A stretch of DNA of 64,000 nucleotides from positions 3,071,501-3,135,500 of the forward strand of contig CAMQGK010000328.1 of assembly GCA_947000775.1 (NCBI GenBank). Direction: 5' to 3'. Each line of letters begins with the position of its first letter. Position 1 is the first letter of the stretch. This stretch comes from Pterois miles. Lineage: Eukaryota > Chordata > Actinopteri > Perciformes > Scorpaenidae. Position numbers and translations under genes: made by a program. Shown here in pieces: positions 44,224 to 55,581 of the stretch. The notes beneath the pieces are model-generated. The model saw only the letters and a program-made list of their open reading frames with translations. It was not told the origin of the DNA and ran no database searches.

Positions 44224-45185
44224 GACATAATGTGTCAGTGTTGTGTTACAGTCCGTTCAGCTGCACCCAAGTGACCCTCAGAAAATTTTCTTCAACAAAA
44301 GAGAAACTAGCTGTTGAACCATTTCTTGGTAGTGATTCTAAGCAGTGGTCCACTATCCATTGTTGGCTTATGTGATCTCTTGGGAGAGAAAAGGATGCTT
44401 GAGGAATGACAAGAATGAGATACAAGGAAAATGGGTTCCAAGAGAGAGAGGAGAAAGCCTCTTCACTGTGCCATCAGGTGTAATTTCTGGAGGCTACTCG
44501 AGCAAAAGAGTCAAAAGACTGACAGGACGGCAAGAAAGATGAATAGCTTGAACCTTTGTGTGAGAGAATGGATGATGGGAGACGGAGGAAGATGCTCTGG
44601 CAGAGTGGGCTGCTTGTAAGTAGGTAAAAAAGAAGAAAAAGACACAAAGAGTCAGACTATGCAGGAAGAAAAAGGATGCAAAGCCTGCAGGCTAATGGTT
44701 AGCACATTAGCTGGCCATCATCTACCTCGGCTGACCAGAGGCAGCTCTCTGCACTGAGGGGGCAGAGCGTTCTCGGGGGAGGAAGCTGGAGAACCCAGAG
44801 AAAACGCACACTAACACAGGGAGAACATGCAAACTCCACACAGAAGAGCCCCAAGCTGGATTCACAGCAATCACAGCGATTACCTTATAGCATTGGGTTT
44901 ATATCTAAAATATTGCCAGATGCTCTGAGATGCTCTGACCCAGATGTCACAATTTGGTCCTTGTCAGAGTCGCTCACATCCTTATGCTTGCCCGTCTTCT
45001 CTGCTTTCAACACATCAACTTCAAGGACAAAATGTTCACATGCTGCCTAATACATCACACCAACTGCCAGATGCCAATATAACGAGCTAATCAATGTTAT
45101 TCACTTCACCTGTCAGTGGTCATAATGCTGTTAATGATCGGTGTATATTGATAACACGGTGCTGATACATGAAAATTAACTAAAT
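44224..45185. other. Unassigned DNA with a SINE2 fragment
   Basis: A minus-strand SINE2 piece lies at about 44790-44865 (GGGAGAACATGCAAACTCCA, CACAGAAGAGCC). The rest is unrecognised. Confidence 0.5.
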
Positions 45186-45199
45186 GGGTTTTACTTCTG

Positions 45200-45578
45200 G
45201 GCTGCACGGTGGTGCAGTGGTTAGCGCTGTCGCCTCACAGCAAGAGGGTCGCAGGTTCGATTCCAGCTTGCGGCTCTTCTGTGTGGAGTTTGCATGTTCT
45301 CCCTGTGTAAGTGTGGGTTCTCTCCGGGTACTCCGGCTTCCTCCCACCGTCCAAAGACATGCTGTTTAGGTTAATTGATGACTCTAAATTGCCCGTAGGT
45401 GTGGATGTGAGTGTGAATGGTTGTCTGTCTATATGTTGTCTGTCTCTATGTGCCCTGCGATGGACTGGTGACCTGTCCAGGGTGAACCCTGCCTTCGCCC
45501 TATGCCAGCTGGGATCGACTCCAGCCCCCCCGCGACCCCCAACGGGATAAGCGGTTGACGATGGATGGATGGATGGAT
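45200..45578 (+). mobile_element. SINE2 (tRNA-derived, RTE-type tail), complete
   Basis: Flanked by a perfect 13-base duplication GGTTTTACTTCTG (45187-45199 and 45579-45591). Head GGCTGCACGGTGGTGCAGTG, B box GGTTCGATTCC, body as in the copy at 22854, tail GATAAGCGGTTGACGATGG plus ATGG repeats. The intact target duplication and high similarity to the other copy suggest a fairly young insertion. Confidence 0.93.
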
Positions 45579-45894
45579 GGTTTTACTTCTGTAAAAACAG
45601 CAAAACACGGTGTGTGCTTGACCACAACATAGCTGCCTGACCCTTAAATAGACACAGCGGTCTATACCACTACAAAGCCTATAGAAATACAAAGTCTATA
45701 ACACCACAGGTAGAGACACACCGGTGCCAAGATGCTGCAAACGTGAGTTAAACACCAGATTAATAACATTCTAACTAATCTCTTCATAACCAAAATTTAA
45801 AATCTAATTATGGATGTTTCACTCGTGTGTTATACCTGCTTAGCCTGCTGTAGTTTATTACATTTATGTATTCAACCACCCTCCAAAGAACAAA

Positions 45895-46045
45895 ATAATC
45901 AAAAGGGCTTATTTTACTTTGTAGCCTACATTTCATGGTCCCTTTGAAAAACTTCATCCTGTTCTCCTTCGTGGTTGCAAACCTGCCAAACACTTTGTCT
46001 TCGTCAATGTTTATGTCCTGCTCAGCACACATGGGTTGGACAATC
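45895..46045 (-). other. Candidate coding fragment
   Basis: A 75-codon open frame on the minus strand contains MCAEQDINIDEDKVFGRFAT followed by TKENRMKFFKGTMKCRLQ, then CTACAAA/GTAAAAT, a weak donor; GATGAGGCCAG at about 46047 could be an acceptor. The first 45 codons have protein-like composition, the rest does not. No family recognised. It could be an exon, a decayed gene copy or chance. Confidence 0.25.
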
Positions 46046-46221
46046 TGGCCTCATCCATGCATGAATGCAAATATCTCCCAGTGAGCCTCAGACGGAGAGA
46101 AGTAAGATGTAAGAGGAGCACAGCATGCAACTGAATTTATCTTACTGTTTCACGCTTTGCATTTTAACGTGCCCAATTTGTACTTTCTCTTAATTTTACC
46201 AACTAAACAAAAGCGGTTTAA

Positions 46222-47231
46222 AGCTTCAGTGGGCAAAATTTTTTGGCATCATTGTGCAAAAAAATCCATAATAATTTTTCAGCATATTGTAATTCAAGTG
46301 TCCTGAGAGAAAACTAGACTTCTGCACCTCCTCATCCCTCTGTTTTCACGCTTCAAATAATCTAGCCTGTGATGGGAGATTTTTGCCGAATGATTTCAGA
46401 GAATGAGCATTCCTATTGGCTGAGCTCCTGATGGTGGGCGGTGCTTGGTATTTCCTCAACTATTCTCAACATGGCTCCCGGGTCTTTCTCAGTTTACAAC
46501 TAAACAGTAACTACAAGATGTTTCTGAAAACATTTTATGAGAGAAATAATCATTACAGTAACAGAATATTGATTCATATTTGATCAGCGCTGCCTAGTTT
46601 GGTCGTAGTTCGTGAGTGATTGACTCGTGGCTCTCGTCGTCAGTGTTGGACAGCAGACTCCAGATCAGCTCTGGATGGTTGTTTTCCTCCTGTCTGAGCA
46701 AGCTTACAGATGGCGTTAGGAGCACCGGAGGACTTAAAGGCACATGATTTTTTTCAGATTACCTGTCTCATGCACTGCTGTCAGGATATAGTGATTGTTC
46801 TATAAAGATAACTTTTTTTTAATCATGTATGTGGCTGAAAATGGTTTTCTCAGGAGGGTCGCTGGCATCTCCTTTACAGACAGGGTGAGAAGCTCAGCCA
46901 TCAGCCATTGTGTTGAAAGGAGCCAGTTGAGGTGGTTCAGGCATCTGGTAAGGATGCCCCCCTTGATGCCTCCCTAGGGAGGTGTTCCAGACATGACCAG
47001 CTGGAAGGAGGCCCCAGGGGAGACCCTGGACTAGGTGGAGAGATTATATTTCCACTCTGGCCTGGGAACGACTCGGGATCCCCCAGTCAGAGCTGGTTAA
47101 TATGGTCTGGGAAAGGGAAGTTTGGGGTCCTCTGCTGGAGCTGTTGCCCCCACAACCTGACCCCGGATAAGAGATTGATGATGAGTGAGAGATGAGTAAT
47201 GATATTTGCCTATTTTCTACCCACAACTGCT
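46222..47231. mobile_element. TTAA-flanked non-autonomous element hosting an RTE end
   Basis: TTAA at 46218-46221 is followed by AGCTTCAGTGGGCAAAA; CTACCCACAACTGCT precedes TTAA at 47232-47235, an imperfect inverted repeat. The body (GACTCCAGATCAGCTCTG, TTACAGATGGCGTTAGGAGC) matches 60070-60170. The last words before and after the RTE piece (ATAACTTTTTTTTAATCAT, then GATATTTGCCTATTTTCTAC) are continuous in the copy at 60230-60275. Confidence 0.6.
46840..47205 (+). pseudogene. RTE-type LINE 3' end, dead
   Basis: The C-terminal end of an RTE-clade ORF followed by its short 3' end. Peptides FLRRVAGISFTDRVRSSAIS and SQLRWFRHLVRMPP are readable, then frame breaks; further on the nucleotide words GGTGTTCCAGACATGACCAG, CTCTGGCCTGGGAACGACTC and GGATCCCCCAGTCAGAGCTG continue the family. 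The end CCCGGATAAGAGATTGATGA plus TGAG repeats is the RTE tail shared with SINE2. 5'-truncated; no catalytic domain remains. Confidence 0.8.
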
Positions 47232-47239
47232 TTAAGTTT

Positions 47240-48525
47240 GTTCTTTTATGTTCCAAAATGCAAATGTCACTTTTTGTTAGAATTTGTAATGTGTCTGGTT
47301 GAAACGTGGTGCTTTGGTAATTGTCTTTTTTGTGCATTTGTTATGTTTATGGACATCAGCTGTAATACAAACATGCTGTATGGCTTCAGTCACTGTTTGA
47401 GGTGATATGGTAGCTCAGTAGGGGCCTTTACTGAACATGGGCCCTGGGGCAGCTGCCCTCTCCGCCCCCGCAGTCGCTCCGCTTATGTGGCTGACCATAC
47501 AAGTCTCTCCATGGGAACTGTCATTAAACCCTCCCTACAGGTGTCTGGGTGAGTGATCTTAACCAGAGTAAACAGAACAAGATTAATGGTGCGAAATGGC
47601 ACATAAGGGCCACAGAGCTGGTGGCGCAACGGTGACTGTGTCAATGAAAAGGTTGTTAATGTTTGGGAAGGTGCAGACAACGTCTCTGTTGTTGTGCTGC
47701 TCAGTGTTTTTCCTGCTGGAATGTGTTTTGGATAAAGACATGTACATGTGTCTGATTTACAACGCATTACATGTAGACATGTATGCATTTATGTCCCATT
47801 AATATAAGATACTAATTTGTTTTTTACCAGGAGTTTTTGTACTTTCTCCTCTCGCAGGTGTCCATTGATCAGGGTTATACCTGGATCATGGTTGTGCTCT
47901 CGTGGCTCTATCTGACACCCGAAACTTTCAATATTATCAGCTCATATTTCTATTATTATTAATGCTACAATCAAGGCTATTATCAGTAGTAGTCAGGGAG
48001 CTTTTGCTTTTTCACTTTGACACCAAATCCTCCATCATTGTCCTGTGTGTGAAATCTGACTCCTGTTACTCTGAGCTGAGACCATGTACGGAGCAGACAC
48101 TTTCACTTTCAGTTTTTAGCGTCCGTCCTCTGTATATGTTTTGATAACACGGCGCTGATACTTAACAGTTGGTTTTATTCTGTTTTGTGTTTCTGTTTTA
48201 TTTCATCTCTGAACTGCTGCGTGTCCAACGTGTGGATTGTCCCTTTCTTTCTACATAGTTTACTTTTCACAATGGCCATTGCATTTTTACGGTGTGCTCA
48301 TTTGTATACAATAGTAATAATCCACAATTAAATCCCTGTACTTCATTCATTCATGGAGCCCTGCAAGTCACTGCATGTTCTACAAAACTGTCCTGTAAAT
48401 ATTTCAGAATAAAAGCCTCATATCCACAAATGCAAAAAAATAGAAATTCTGCCAACAGAAAAAAATGCTTGAGGCTTTTATTTTTAAATGAAAGCAGTTA
48501 ACGTTGATAGAAAATTTAATCTTTC
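47240..48525. other. Unassigned DNA
   Basis: No gene or repeat firmly recognised. Confidence 0.35.
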
Positions 48526-48529
48526 ACTT

Positions 48530-48740
48530 TCACTGTCTGTGATGTATTCTACAGATACAGACAGTGAGACTGTAATAACAACTGGCGAGACCTCGAATCT
48601 CGAAGAGACGCAGCCGAGCTGCAGTGTGGCTGCTTTAACCCGTTAACACGGACGCCAAAATAAAAAACAATGGGTTCCACAAACCGCCACACGCTGCCCC
48701 TCTGGATGGGGCGTAACACCGGTAACAGACTACCGCAGCG
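48530..48740 (+). repeat. hAT3-related repeat fragment
   Basis: GAGACCTCGAATCTCGAAGAG, GCAGCCGAGCTGCAG, AACCCGTTAACACGGACGCC and AAACAATGGG parallel 62090-62200 (GAGACCTTGAATCTTTAGAAG, AACCTGTTAACATTGGACACC). Confidence 0.5.
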
Positions 48741-48744
48741 AGCC

Positions 48745-49095
48745 TAATTACTGCTATTACTATCCATCAATTATATCTATTCCTACTTGTTATTAGTCCT
48801 CTTTCTATCATTATTAGAGCTGCTGTGCTGTTATTGTGGTTGATGTGCATCTTCTCTTTCTCTCAACCAACTGGTCGAGGCAGATGGCCACCCACCCAGA
48901 TCCTGGTTGTGCCTGAGGTTTCTGCCTATTAAAAGGGACGTTTTTTTCTTGCCACTGTTTACACCAGTTCTTGCTCATGGGGGATCTCTTGTTGGGTCTC
49001 TGTAAATTATCGAATGTGGTCTAGACCTGCTCTGTATGAAAAGTGTCTTGAGATGACATCTGGTATGATTTGACACAATATAAAAAAATAATTTA
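48745..49095 (+). mobile_element. LINE 3'-UTR-like repeat
   Basis: GGTCGAGGCAGATGGCCACC, TGCCTATTAAAAGGGACGTT, TTCTTGCCACTGTTTACACC, GCTCATGGGGGATCTCTTGT, GTCTAGACCTGCTCTGTATG and GTCTTGAGATGACATCTGGT form a block I recall as the 3' end of an abundant fish retroposon. No coding part present. Confidence 0.5.
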
Positions 49096-49165
49096 ATCTC
49101 ATTCAAACACATATTACACCGTGACTTTGGTTTCATTTTATAAAAGTGATAGACCCAAAGAACGA

Positions 49166-49185
49166 GGGGGGGGGGGGGGGGGGGG
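49166..49185 (+). repeat. G20 homopolymer
   Basis: An uninterrupted run of 20 G; length is likely unreliable in sequencing. Confidence 0.9.
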
Positions 49186-49910
49186 AGAATCAGTAAAATT
49201 AATCAAAACACTTTATCATTGTTTCAATTCACAGACCTACGGATTTGACAGCAGTGGTCCAGCTCAGGGAGATGTGTCCAAATCAATAGCAAATTCAGGA
49301 TGGTGCCCAGTCTGCAGCTCATTACATGGGCCGATGTTATTTACTAGCTTTGGGCTGCCTCCTCCTCCTCCATCCCTCCCTTCCTCTCCTCCTCCTTGTG
49401 TTCCAGGATAGGATTTCATACAAATACTCCACCACACAGTACAACCTGCTCCCACTCCGTGTCACCAGGAGACGGTTCCTCCAGAATCCGGAGCCAACCA
49501 GCCAACACTCCCAAATTAGACATGTTACTGTCAAGATGTCCAAACCGCAATGCCGCTTCTGTCTCCACAAACTAAAATGTTAGCGTTCCCAGAACATTAA
49601 GGCTAGGAATGTGAAATATTTGTATTGTTTTATATTTATATAACACGGTAGTCTAGTTGAGATGGGAATAAAATAAATTGATTGTAGAAAAAGACACATG
49701 GCCATGAAATCCGCAGTGGCACAAGCAAATGTGATACAGCATCGCAGATCAACCGAAACACAATTTTAAATTCAGTCCCAGAAAGAGTGCAGTCAGCATG
49801 AAGTATAGTCAGACCCGAGTGACAGAGCCTAACTCGACAAGCTCTTCACTGAGTAGATTCATGTCCTGACCTCTAAATCTACAAAATGGCATCTTTCTTA
49901 AGTGTATCAG

Positions 49911-50275
49911 CAAGGGCTGGGTAAAAAAAAAAAACTGATTCACCTATGTATTACAGTTTTTTTTGGTATGATTTTGAAATATAATATTTTCATGCCAGAA
50001 TCACTATATTTGCTTCATTTGAGTCTATGTGGAGGTAAAAGGAAGTGAAAGCTTTTATTGTTGTAGTCTGAGTAACGTAACGTCGTATCTGTTCCGTATG
50101 CGTCAACCAAAACAAACAGCAGTGACCTGAAATGAGAAAGTACAAACGGTGGAGAGTCCACATGATTAAAACCTGCACTGATAAACAATACACATCCAGG
50201 AGTATAAAACATTACATGTCCCTTAGAAATTACAAACAAAATACCACTAATTTGTGAGGAAATATTCTTTATTCT
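49911..50275 (+). mobile_element. hAT3 element, left part
   Basis: Begins AAGGGCTGGGTAAAAAA, a hAT-type end, and continues with TATTTGCTTCATTTGAGTCTA, GTCAACCAAAACAAACAGCA and AACAATACACATCCAG, matched at 57005-57215. TATAAAACATTACAT and AAATACCACTAATTTG match 57625-57680 and, reversed, 61800-61895. Beyond 50370 the sequence turns purine-rich. Confidence 0.6.
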
Positions 50276-50369
50276 TTGAATTTTGAGTTGCTTGAAAAAA
50301 ATTGTAATTGTAATAAATCATTTGTGACATTGATCCTGATATATTTGACTTCAGGACGTCTCTGACTAC

Positions 50370-53348
50370 ATACATGCTGAAGAAAAGTGTGGCAAGAACA
50401 GAGAGGAGGTTGTAAAGGTTTAAATAAAGAGGTTGGAAGGGAGGTAGTAAAAATAGGAGACGAAAAGCGTTGGCTGGGGAATGAAAAAAGGAGAGTAATA
50501 AACATAGGAGGTAAAAAAAGGCGCGAGGACGCTCTTAAGTAAAAGACGAACTGGAAGAAGGATGGGGAAACAAGTTAAATATAAAGAGGGGAGTGACTAA
50601 TTATGGAAGGTGAAAAAGGGTGGGGGACGAGATAGACGAGGAGAGGGAGTGGGAAATATTAAAAGGGAAGAAGGAGGGAGGAAGGCGGCTTGAAAAAGAG
50701 GAAGAGTAGACTAAAAATAAAAAGGAAATAATACGAAACGAAAAAAAACAAAGTTAAAACTTAAGAATTGACTGACGTGACAGAACCCCTCTAGGGAGGA
50801 GAGCAAAAGGGTTGGGGTGGGGTGGAGGTGATAGGGGTCTAATTTAGTGGGTCAAGGGGCTGCTAAAGTTGGTGAGGGGGAGAAGGGGTGTAAAAAGGGG
50901 GAGGATGGGGGTGGTGGGGGTTGGAGGTGGGACAGGTGTCTTTTAAAGGTTGGGGTGAATGGAATGTGGGTGAGGATAGTGGGGGGTATGTGGGGGTTAG
51001 ATTTTAGAAATGGGGAGGGGAAATTGGAGGGCGAGCTAAGTGGGGTCTGGTGGAGAGAAGGGAGGATAGGAGGGGGAGGTGTTGGGCGATGGAAGAGTGG
51101 GGAGAATGGGGAAGGGGAAGGGGTGGGGTGGCGGAGGGAAGAGGGAAAAGGGGGGGGTAGGAAATTGGAATGGGGAGAGATGAAGAAGAGAGGGAGAGGT
51201 TGTGGGCGAAGATAGATGTTTCTAGGTGCGGTTTTGAGAAAGAGGTCTAGGGTGTTAGGGTGGGATGGGGGGTGGAGGAGGCGGTGGATAGGGAGAAATG
51301 AGATCGAGAGAAAAGGGGGTAGCAAGGGGGAAACATGGAGAGGAAAAGATGAAAGACGGGGGGAGGGAGTTAGAAGGGGAATAAAGTGGCTTTAGAAAAG
51401 TAAAAGGATGCTGGTTTGATGGGGGGAGTAAAAAATAAGGGTGGCAGGGTCGGGGGGGGGGGTTGAAGAAGAGGGGGGAGTGCGCTGTGGAAGACAGGGA
51501 AGGTCCCGGGGGGAGGGTGAAGGGGGGGGTGGGGTGAGGTTGGAGAGGTGGGTGATGGGGACGGAGTGGATGGGAAAATAAGGTTGGTGGAGTGGGTGCG
51601 GGGTGTCTTTAAAGTGGAGTGGGGTTGAAGGGGGGAATAAAGGGGGGGTGGGTGGTTGAGGGAAGGGAGTGGGGGGGGGGGGGTTGAAATGAAATTAGGG
51701 TTGAAAAGAGGGCGGGGGGGTTAGGGCGATGTTTCTAATCTTTGGTGGTAAAAAAGGTTGTCCAGAGTGGGAGGGCGGTTCGGTTGCTGTGGGGGGTTTG
51801 GAAGAAAAGAGGGGTGAGTTGTTTTAGGGGGGGGAAGAAGGTGTGGGGGGAAAAAGGGGTGTGGTGTGAGGATGGGGGAAGAGAAACTCTAATTTGAAGC
51901 TGGCTGGGGCGTCAAAATGGTGTGGGGAGTGGTGGGGGGTGGGGTAAAGTGCGAAGAGGTAAAATGGGAAAGGTCGTGGGATTGAGGGGTTGGCAAAGAA
52001 AGGTATGGGGTCTTGGCTCGGCAAATGAAAGAGAAAGAGAGTGGGGCGTGAACGCTGCAATAGTGGTGACAGGCGTGAAAAGGGCGGGGGTGGGGTGGTG
52101 GAGAAAAAAAAATCCGAGGTGAAAGAAATGTTTTCGAGATCGTAGGGTTGAAAAGGGGTGTTTGTAGGGAATGGAGCAATTTCTGTGGTGGGTTTGAGGC
52201 GTCCCTGTCCCTCAGCGCGGTGGTGGTAGGTTGTTGGACGGATAAAAGGGAAGAAATGAGAGGGAGGGGTCGTCGGTTTTCTTTGCTGTGTATGAAGGTC
52301 GGAGGGTTTGTCTCAAAAGAAAAAGCTAGAGGGAGAGGGGGGTGTGAGAGGGGGCTGATGTTCTCTGGTGTAGGGGCGGAGAGAGAGTAGAGACGTGGAG
52401 GGGAAGTGCAGGAAGAAGGTTGTGGCGAGTCGTAGGGGCGGTGGGAGGTAGTGAGGTGGTCTTGCCTTATTGAAACTGAGGTCATGTAGAGGGGCGCCGG
52501 AAGGTCTGTGTGTGTGGAAGGAAGGAGAGAGAGTGGGTGATGCTGTGTGCAATCAGGGGGGGGTGAGAGTGGAGTCAGAGGTGAGAAGATGATGGAGAGG
52601 TTGTGTTTTAAAAGTAGGGATTTGGTTGGTTTTATGAGAAGGAAGAATCAAAGGGTGAGAGGGAATTAAAAATGGGTATGTTTAGTGTGTTGGTGGTTAG
52701 GTTGGTGGGTGGTACTCGACAGTGGCGGTAATGCGTTGGTGTAGGAGGGGGTCTTGTGGGTGTTCCGTCCGTCTAGTTTTCGGCTCGAAACATTTTACTG
52801 TATGAATTTAGATATTGTCCAAAGTGATATTATATTATATATTATTTGGGAGTGGTGTGTCTCGGGGTAGTTGGTGGGCTGGTTGTTGGGGAGGGGGGGG
52901 ATGGATACTGGGGGGGGGGAGGGGGGTGGGGGGGGGGGGGGGGGGGGGTGGGGGGGGGGGGTGTTTTTTTTTTTTTTTTTGGGGGTGGGTTTGGGGGGGT
53001 GGGGGGGGGGGGGTGGGGGGTGTTTTTTTGGGATGGGGTGGGGGGGGGGGGGGGTTCTTTGGGGGGGGGGGATGTTGGGTGGTGTGTGTTTCTTTTTTTT
53101 GGAATATCTCCCCCCCCCCGCTTTTAAATTATTAATTAAAGAAAGGGAAAGGGGGGGGGGGGGGGGAAAAAATTATAATATAATTTTTGGGTGGGGGGAG
53201 TGGTGGGGAGGGAGGGGAGGAGAAAAAAAGGAAGAGGGGGAAAGAAGGGGGAGGGAGTAGAAAGAAGAAAAGAAGAAGGGGAAAAAAGGGGAAGAAAAAG
53301 GAGGAGGGGGGGGGGGGGGGGGGGAGAAAGGGGGGGGAAAGAAAAAAG

Positions 53349-53401
<53 letters not shown>
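50370..53401 (+). other. 3-kb purine/G-rich block, probably unreliable assembly
   Basis: The plus strand changes gradually from A/G-rich (50370-50800) to strongly G-rich with frequent GGGGTGGG words, then to near-pure G runs broken by T runs (52900-53060), a C run (53111-53120), more G/A runs and an A-run of about 50 (53351-53401). Real motifs fade out along it. No unit repeat, ORF of known type or splice site is visible; the long Gly/Glu/Lys/Trp or Pro/Ser/His frames are composition artefacts. It lies between the two ends of a hAT3 element. Confidence 0.6.
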
Positions 53402-53408
<7 letters not shown>

Positions 53409-53414
53409 TTATTT

Positions 53415-53437
53415 AGGTGTATCGTCCTAGCCCTAGA
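53415..53437 (-). mobile_element. hAT3 element, right terminal end
   Basis: GTGTATCGTCCTAGCCCTA; its reverse complement TAGGGCTAGGACGATACAC is a typical hAT terminal sequence, matching in style the left end at 49911. It suggests the G-rich block lies inside one element of about 3.5 kb, though no 8-base target duplication is evident. Confidence 0.45.
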
Positions 53438-53439
53438 GT

Positions 53440-54225
53440 AATCTATTCATAATATTTTGGCAGATTGAAATCAAGCAGCTTGGAGGGTTGTACATTTACT
53501 CAAATACTGCACTCAAGAAGTTTTGAGGTACTTGTTATTGAGTATTTCAGAATTTTTGTACAGCCACTTTCACTGTAATTTGGAAATGTAAAGCATCATC
53601 TAACCATGGTAAAGCAGATAATCATTGACCATTCCTTTCTTCAAACTATTCTAAGTTGCAACTTAATTATTAAAATTAAAATGATTTATATCCACTTTGA
53701 AAAAACAAATCATTGAATGATATGACATGATTATATATTCTCAAATATTCACATTTTGTGAGTAAAGGACTTGATGGCTTTGTCATCGATGAGACACCAC
53801 ACTGAACATTACACCCTATTCTATCAGAGATAAAATCAGAAATACAATGACTCTTAAATGGTCAAGAAACCAGAGAAAAGCTGTTTTGGTTCAGCAGCTC
53901 TGTTACCTGAGCGACTCGGCTCGCTGTGTACTGAACATGACGCTGTGATCCGGCCTCCTCGCTGTTTACTCACAGCTGTTTAACCAAGGAACGCCAATGG
54001 CACGGCATGGATGATTCAGCTCCTGCCAAATGAGGCAAAACGGGGCTAATTCTGTTTGAGCTTCAGCACTTGAGTCAACTTTACGGCTCAATTAGCTCCC
54101 TGAAATGAGACGAGGGTAACGGAGGGAAGGGGGATGTGGGAAGGTGATGGTGGCAGGAAACACCAGTGTCCCCTCTTCATGGCACAAAGCCAGAGTGGTA
54201 CAGGGAGATATGTTCTGTTGCTGCA
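53440..54225. other. Unassigned DNA
   Basis: Nothing recognised. Confidence 0.4.
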
Positions 54226-54235
54226 CAGAGTGGGT

Positions 54236-55288
54236 TTAAAGCCCCCCTCCAGGGTATTTGGCATTTCTATGATAGTCCATATTTATTTGAGTCATTTCCT
54301 AAGTTGATTAGTTAAATAAATAAATAAGGTTGCTACTAAAATGTGAATAAGACGAATGGCATAAGCAGCATATAGCAGAAGCTGCAGGTCACAGGTAATC
54401 CTCCAAGCTGCAGGTGTACTCATGATCGTTAATCTCTGATTGTCTTCTAGTGAGTCAGCTAGTTAGGTGTTGTTAGCTAGTTAAGTGTTGTTAGCTAGTT
54501 AGCTGTAGTTAGCTAGTTAAGTGTCGTTAGCTAGTTAGCTGTAGTTAGCTAGTTAGCTAGCCCAACTCGTTGCATAAGCTAACTGAGGCTTTTCATTTCT
54601 TTATTTCCTCCCCCTTAGTGTGGTGTGTTTATTGTCACAATGGCATCTGTGTGTGTGGTGAACGGTTGAAATCAACGCAGTGATTTACGCTAAATCCCAC
54701 CGGCAGAATTAACACTGTCTCTCTCGCTCTCTTTACAGTCTCCTGTTGGTGATAGATTAACGCAAAGCAGCAGATACCGGAGGTTTGCTGGCCTCTAACA
54801 GGTCCGGACAAACGGGAAGCACAACTTTCAGTCCGAAAGAAAACCAGAGAAAAGTCCCGTTAGAGAAATAAAGGAATCACATCGCAGCCCGTTGTGGTGT
54901 CGGTGCTGGAGCTGAGATGGGAGCAGTCTAAGCTGGTGGGTGGTGTGGTGGTGCACCTCCAAAACTTCCTGAAACTGCATTTCAAAACGGCGAACCTCAG
55001 CGACACGTCTATCCGTCCTCCTCCGGTGCGCTGTGGGTGGCGTACGACCGCGAGGCTCCACGGTGCAGCAGCAACCAGATGGCCGCCTTGCCAGGAGGAC
55101 ACGGTGAAGAAGAGAGTGAGTGAGAGTCAGTGTATTGTATTAATTCTCCTGATGAGCAGTAAATTCAACTAAACTAGGTTGAAAAACAATGCAATCTGGT
55201 TGCCATGGTAATGAATTACTTATGAATATAAACCAGACAAAGAGCGTTTACCAAAAACAGGAAGTAATACTGGCTGGAGGAGGGCTTT
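54236..55288. mobile_element. Possible TTAA-flanked element with AGCCC inverted repeats
   Basis: TTAA followed by AGCCCCCCTCCAG (54232-54248 region) faces CTGGAGGAGGGCT followed by TTAA (55273-55289 region), 12 of 13 bases inverted. The body contains an 18-bp minisatellite and a CpG-rich part (54860-55100) without a convincing frame. A caution: sequence on both sides of the right end recurs at 56585-56735, so that point may not be a true terminus. Confidence 0.4.
54454..54561 (+). repeat. 18-bp minisatellite, six units
   Basis: Six exact-length 18-base units built on GTTAGCTAGTTA. The last six bases vary: GGTGTT, AGTGTT, GCTGTA, AGTGTC, GCTGTA, GCTAGC. The alternation of the AGTGT and GCTGTA types from unit 2 to 5 suggests the array last grew by 36-base dimers. 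Confidence 0.92.
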
Positions 55289-55581
55289 AACTTGGCACAT
55301 CAGCTACTGGCTATATTTGTTAATGATCTTCTGTGCATCAAGGACTAAGCATGCTCAGGAAAAACTGAAAATTAAATATATAAGCATAATGCAAACTGAA
55401 ACAAACAAACTGGAACTGGCAGAAATCAAATTTGAACAGCAGTTTTCTAGCAGAGGAAAGCGTCATCTTCCCTAGACAGGCTTTAAATAGAGTGAAAAAT
55501 AGCTCATGACAGCTGATTAGGACTATTATGATAATAAGTGCACCAGACCCTGCAATCAGGAATGTGTTAAATAATCACTCA

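Noticed and set aside
22854..45578. tRNA-like A and B boxes
   Set aside because: They belong to SINE heads followed by SINE bodies and tails; no free-standing tRNA gene with a complete cloverleaf was seen.
50847..52552. Open frames of up to 198 codons on both strands
   Set aside because: Purine-strand bias removes stop codons on the opposite strand (Pro/Ser/His/Phe-rich products); no recognisable protein.
52815..53430. Long glycine-, tryptophan- or lysine-rich open frames
   Set aside because: They come only from G and A runs in a low-complexity, probably erroneous stretch; no start context, domains or splice sites.
54894..55172. 92-codon plus-strand frame in CpG-rich sequence with acceptor-like CTCTTTACAG upstream
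   Set aside because: Other frames look equally plausible, the region sits in a possible TTAA element, and no family was recognised.
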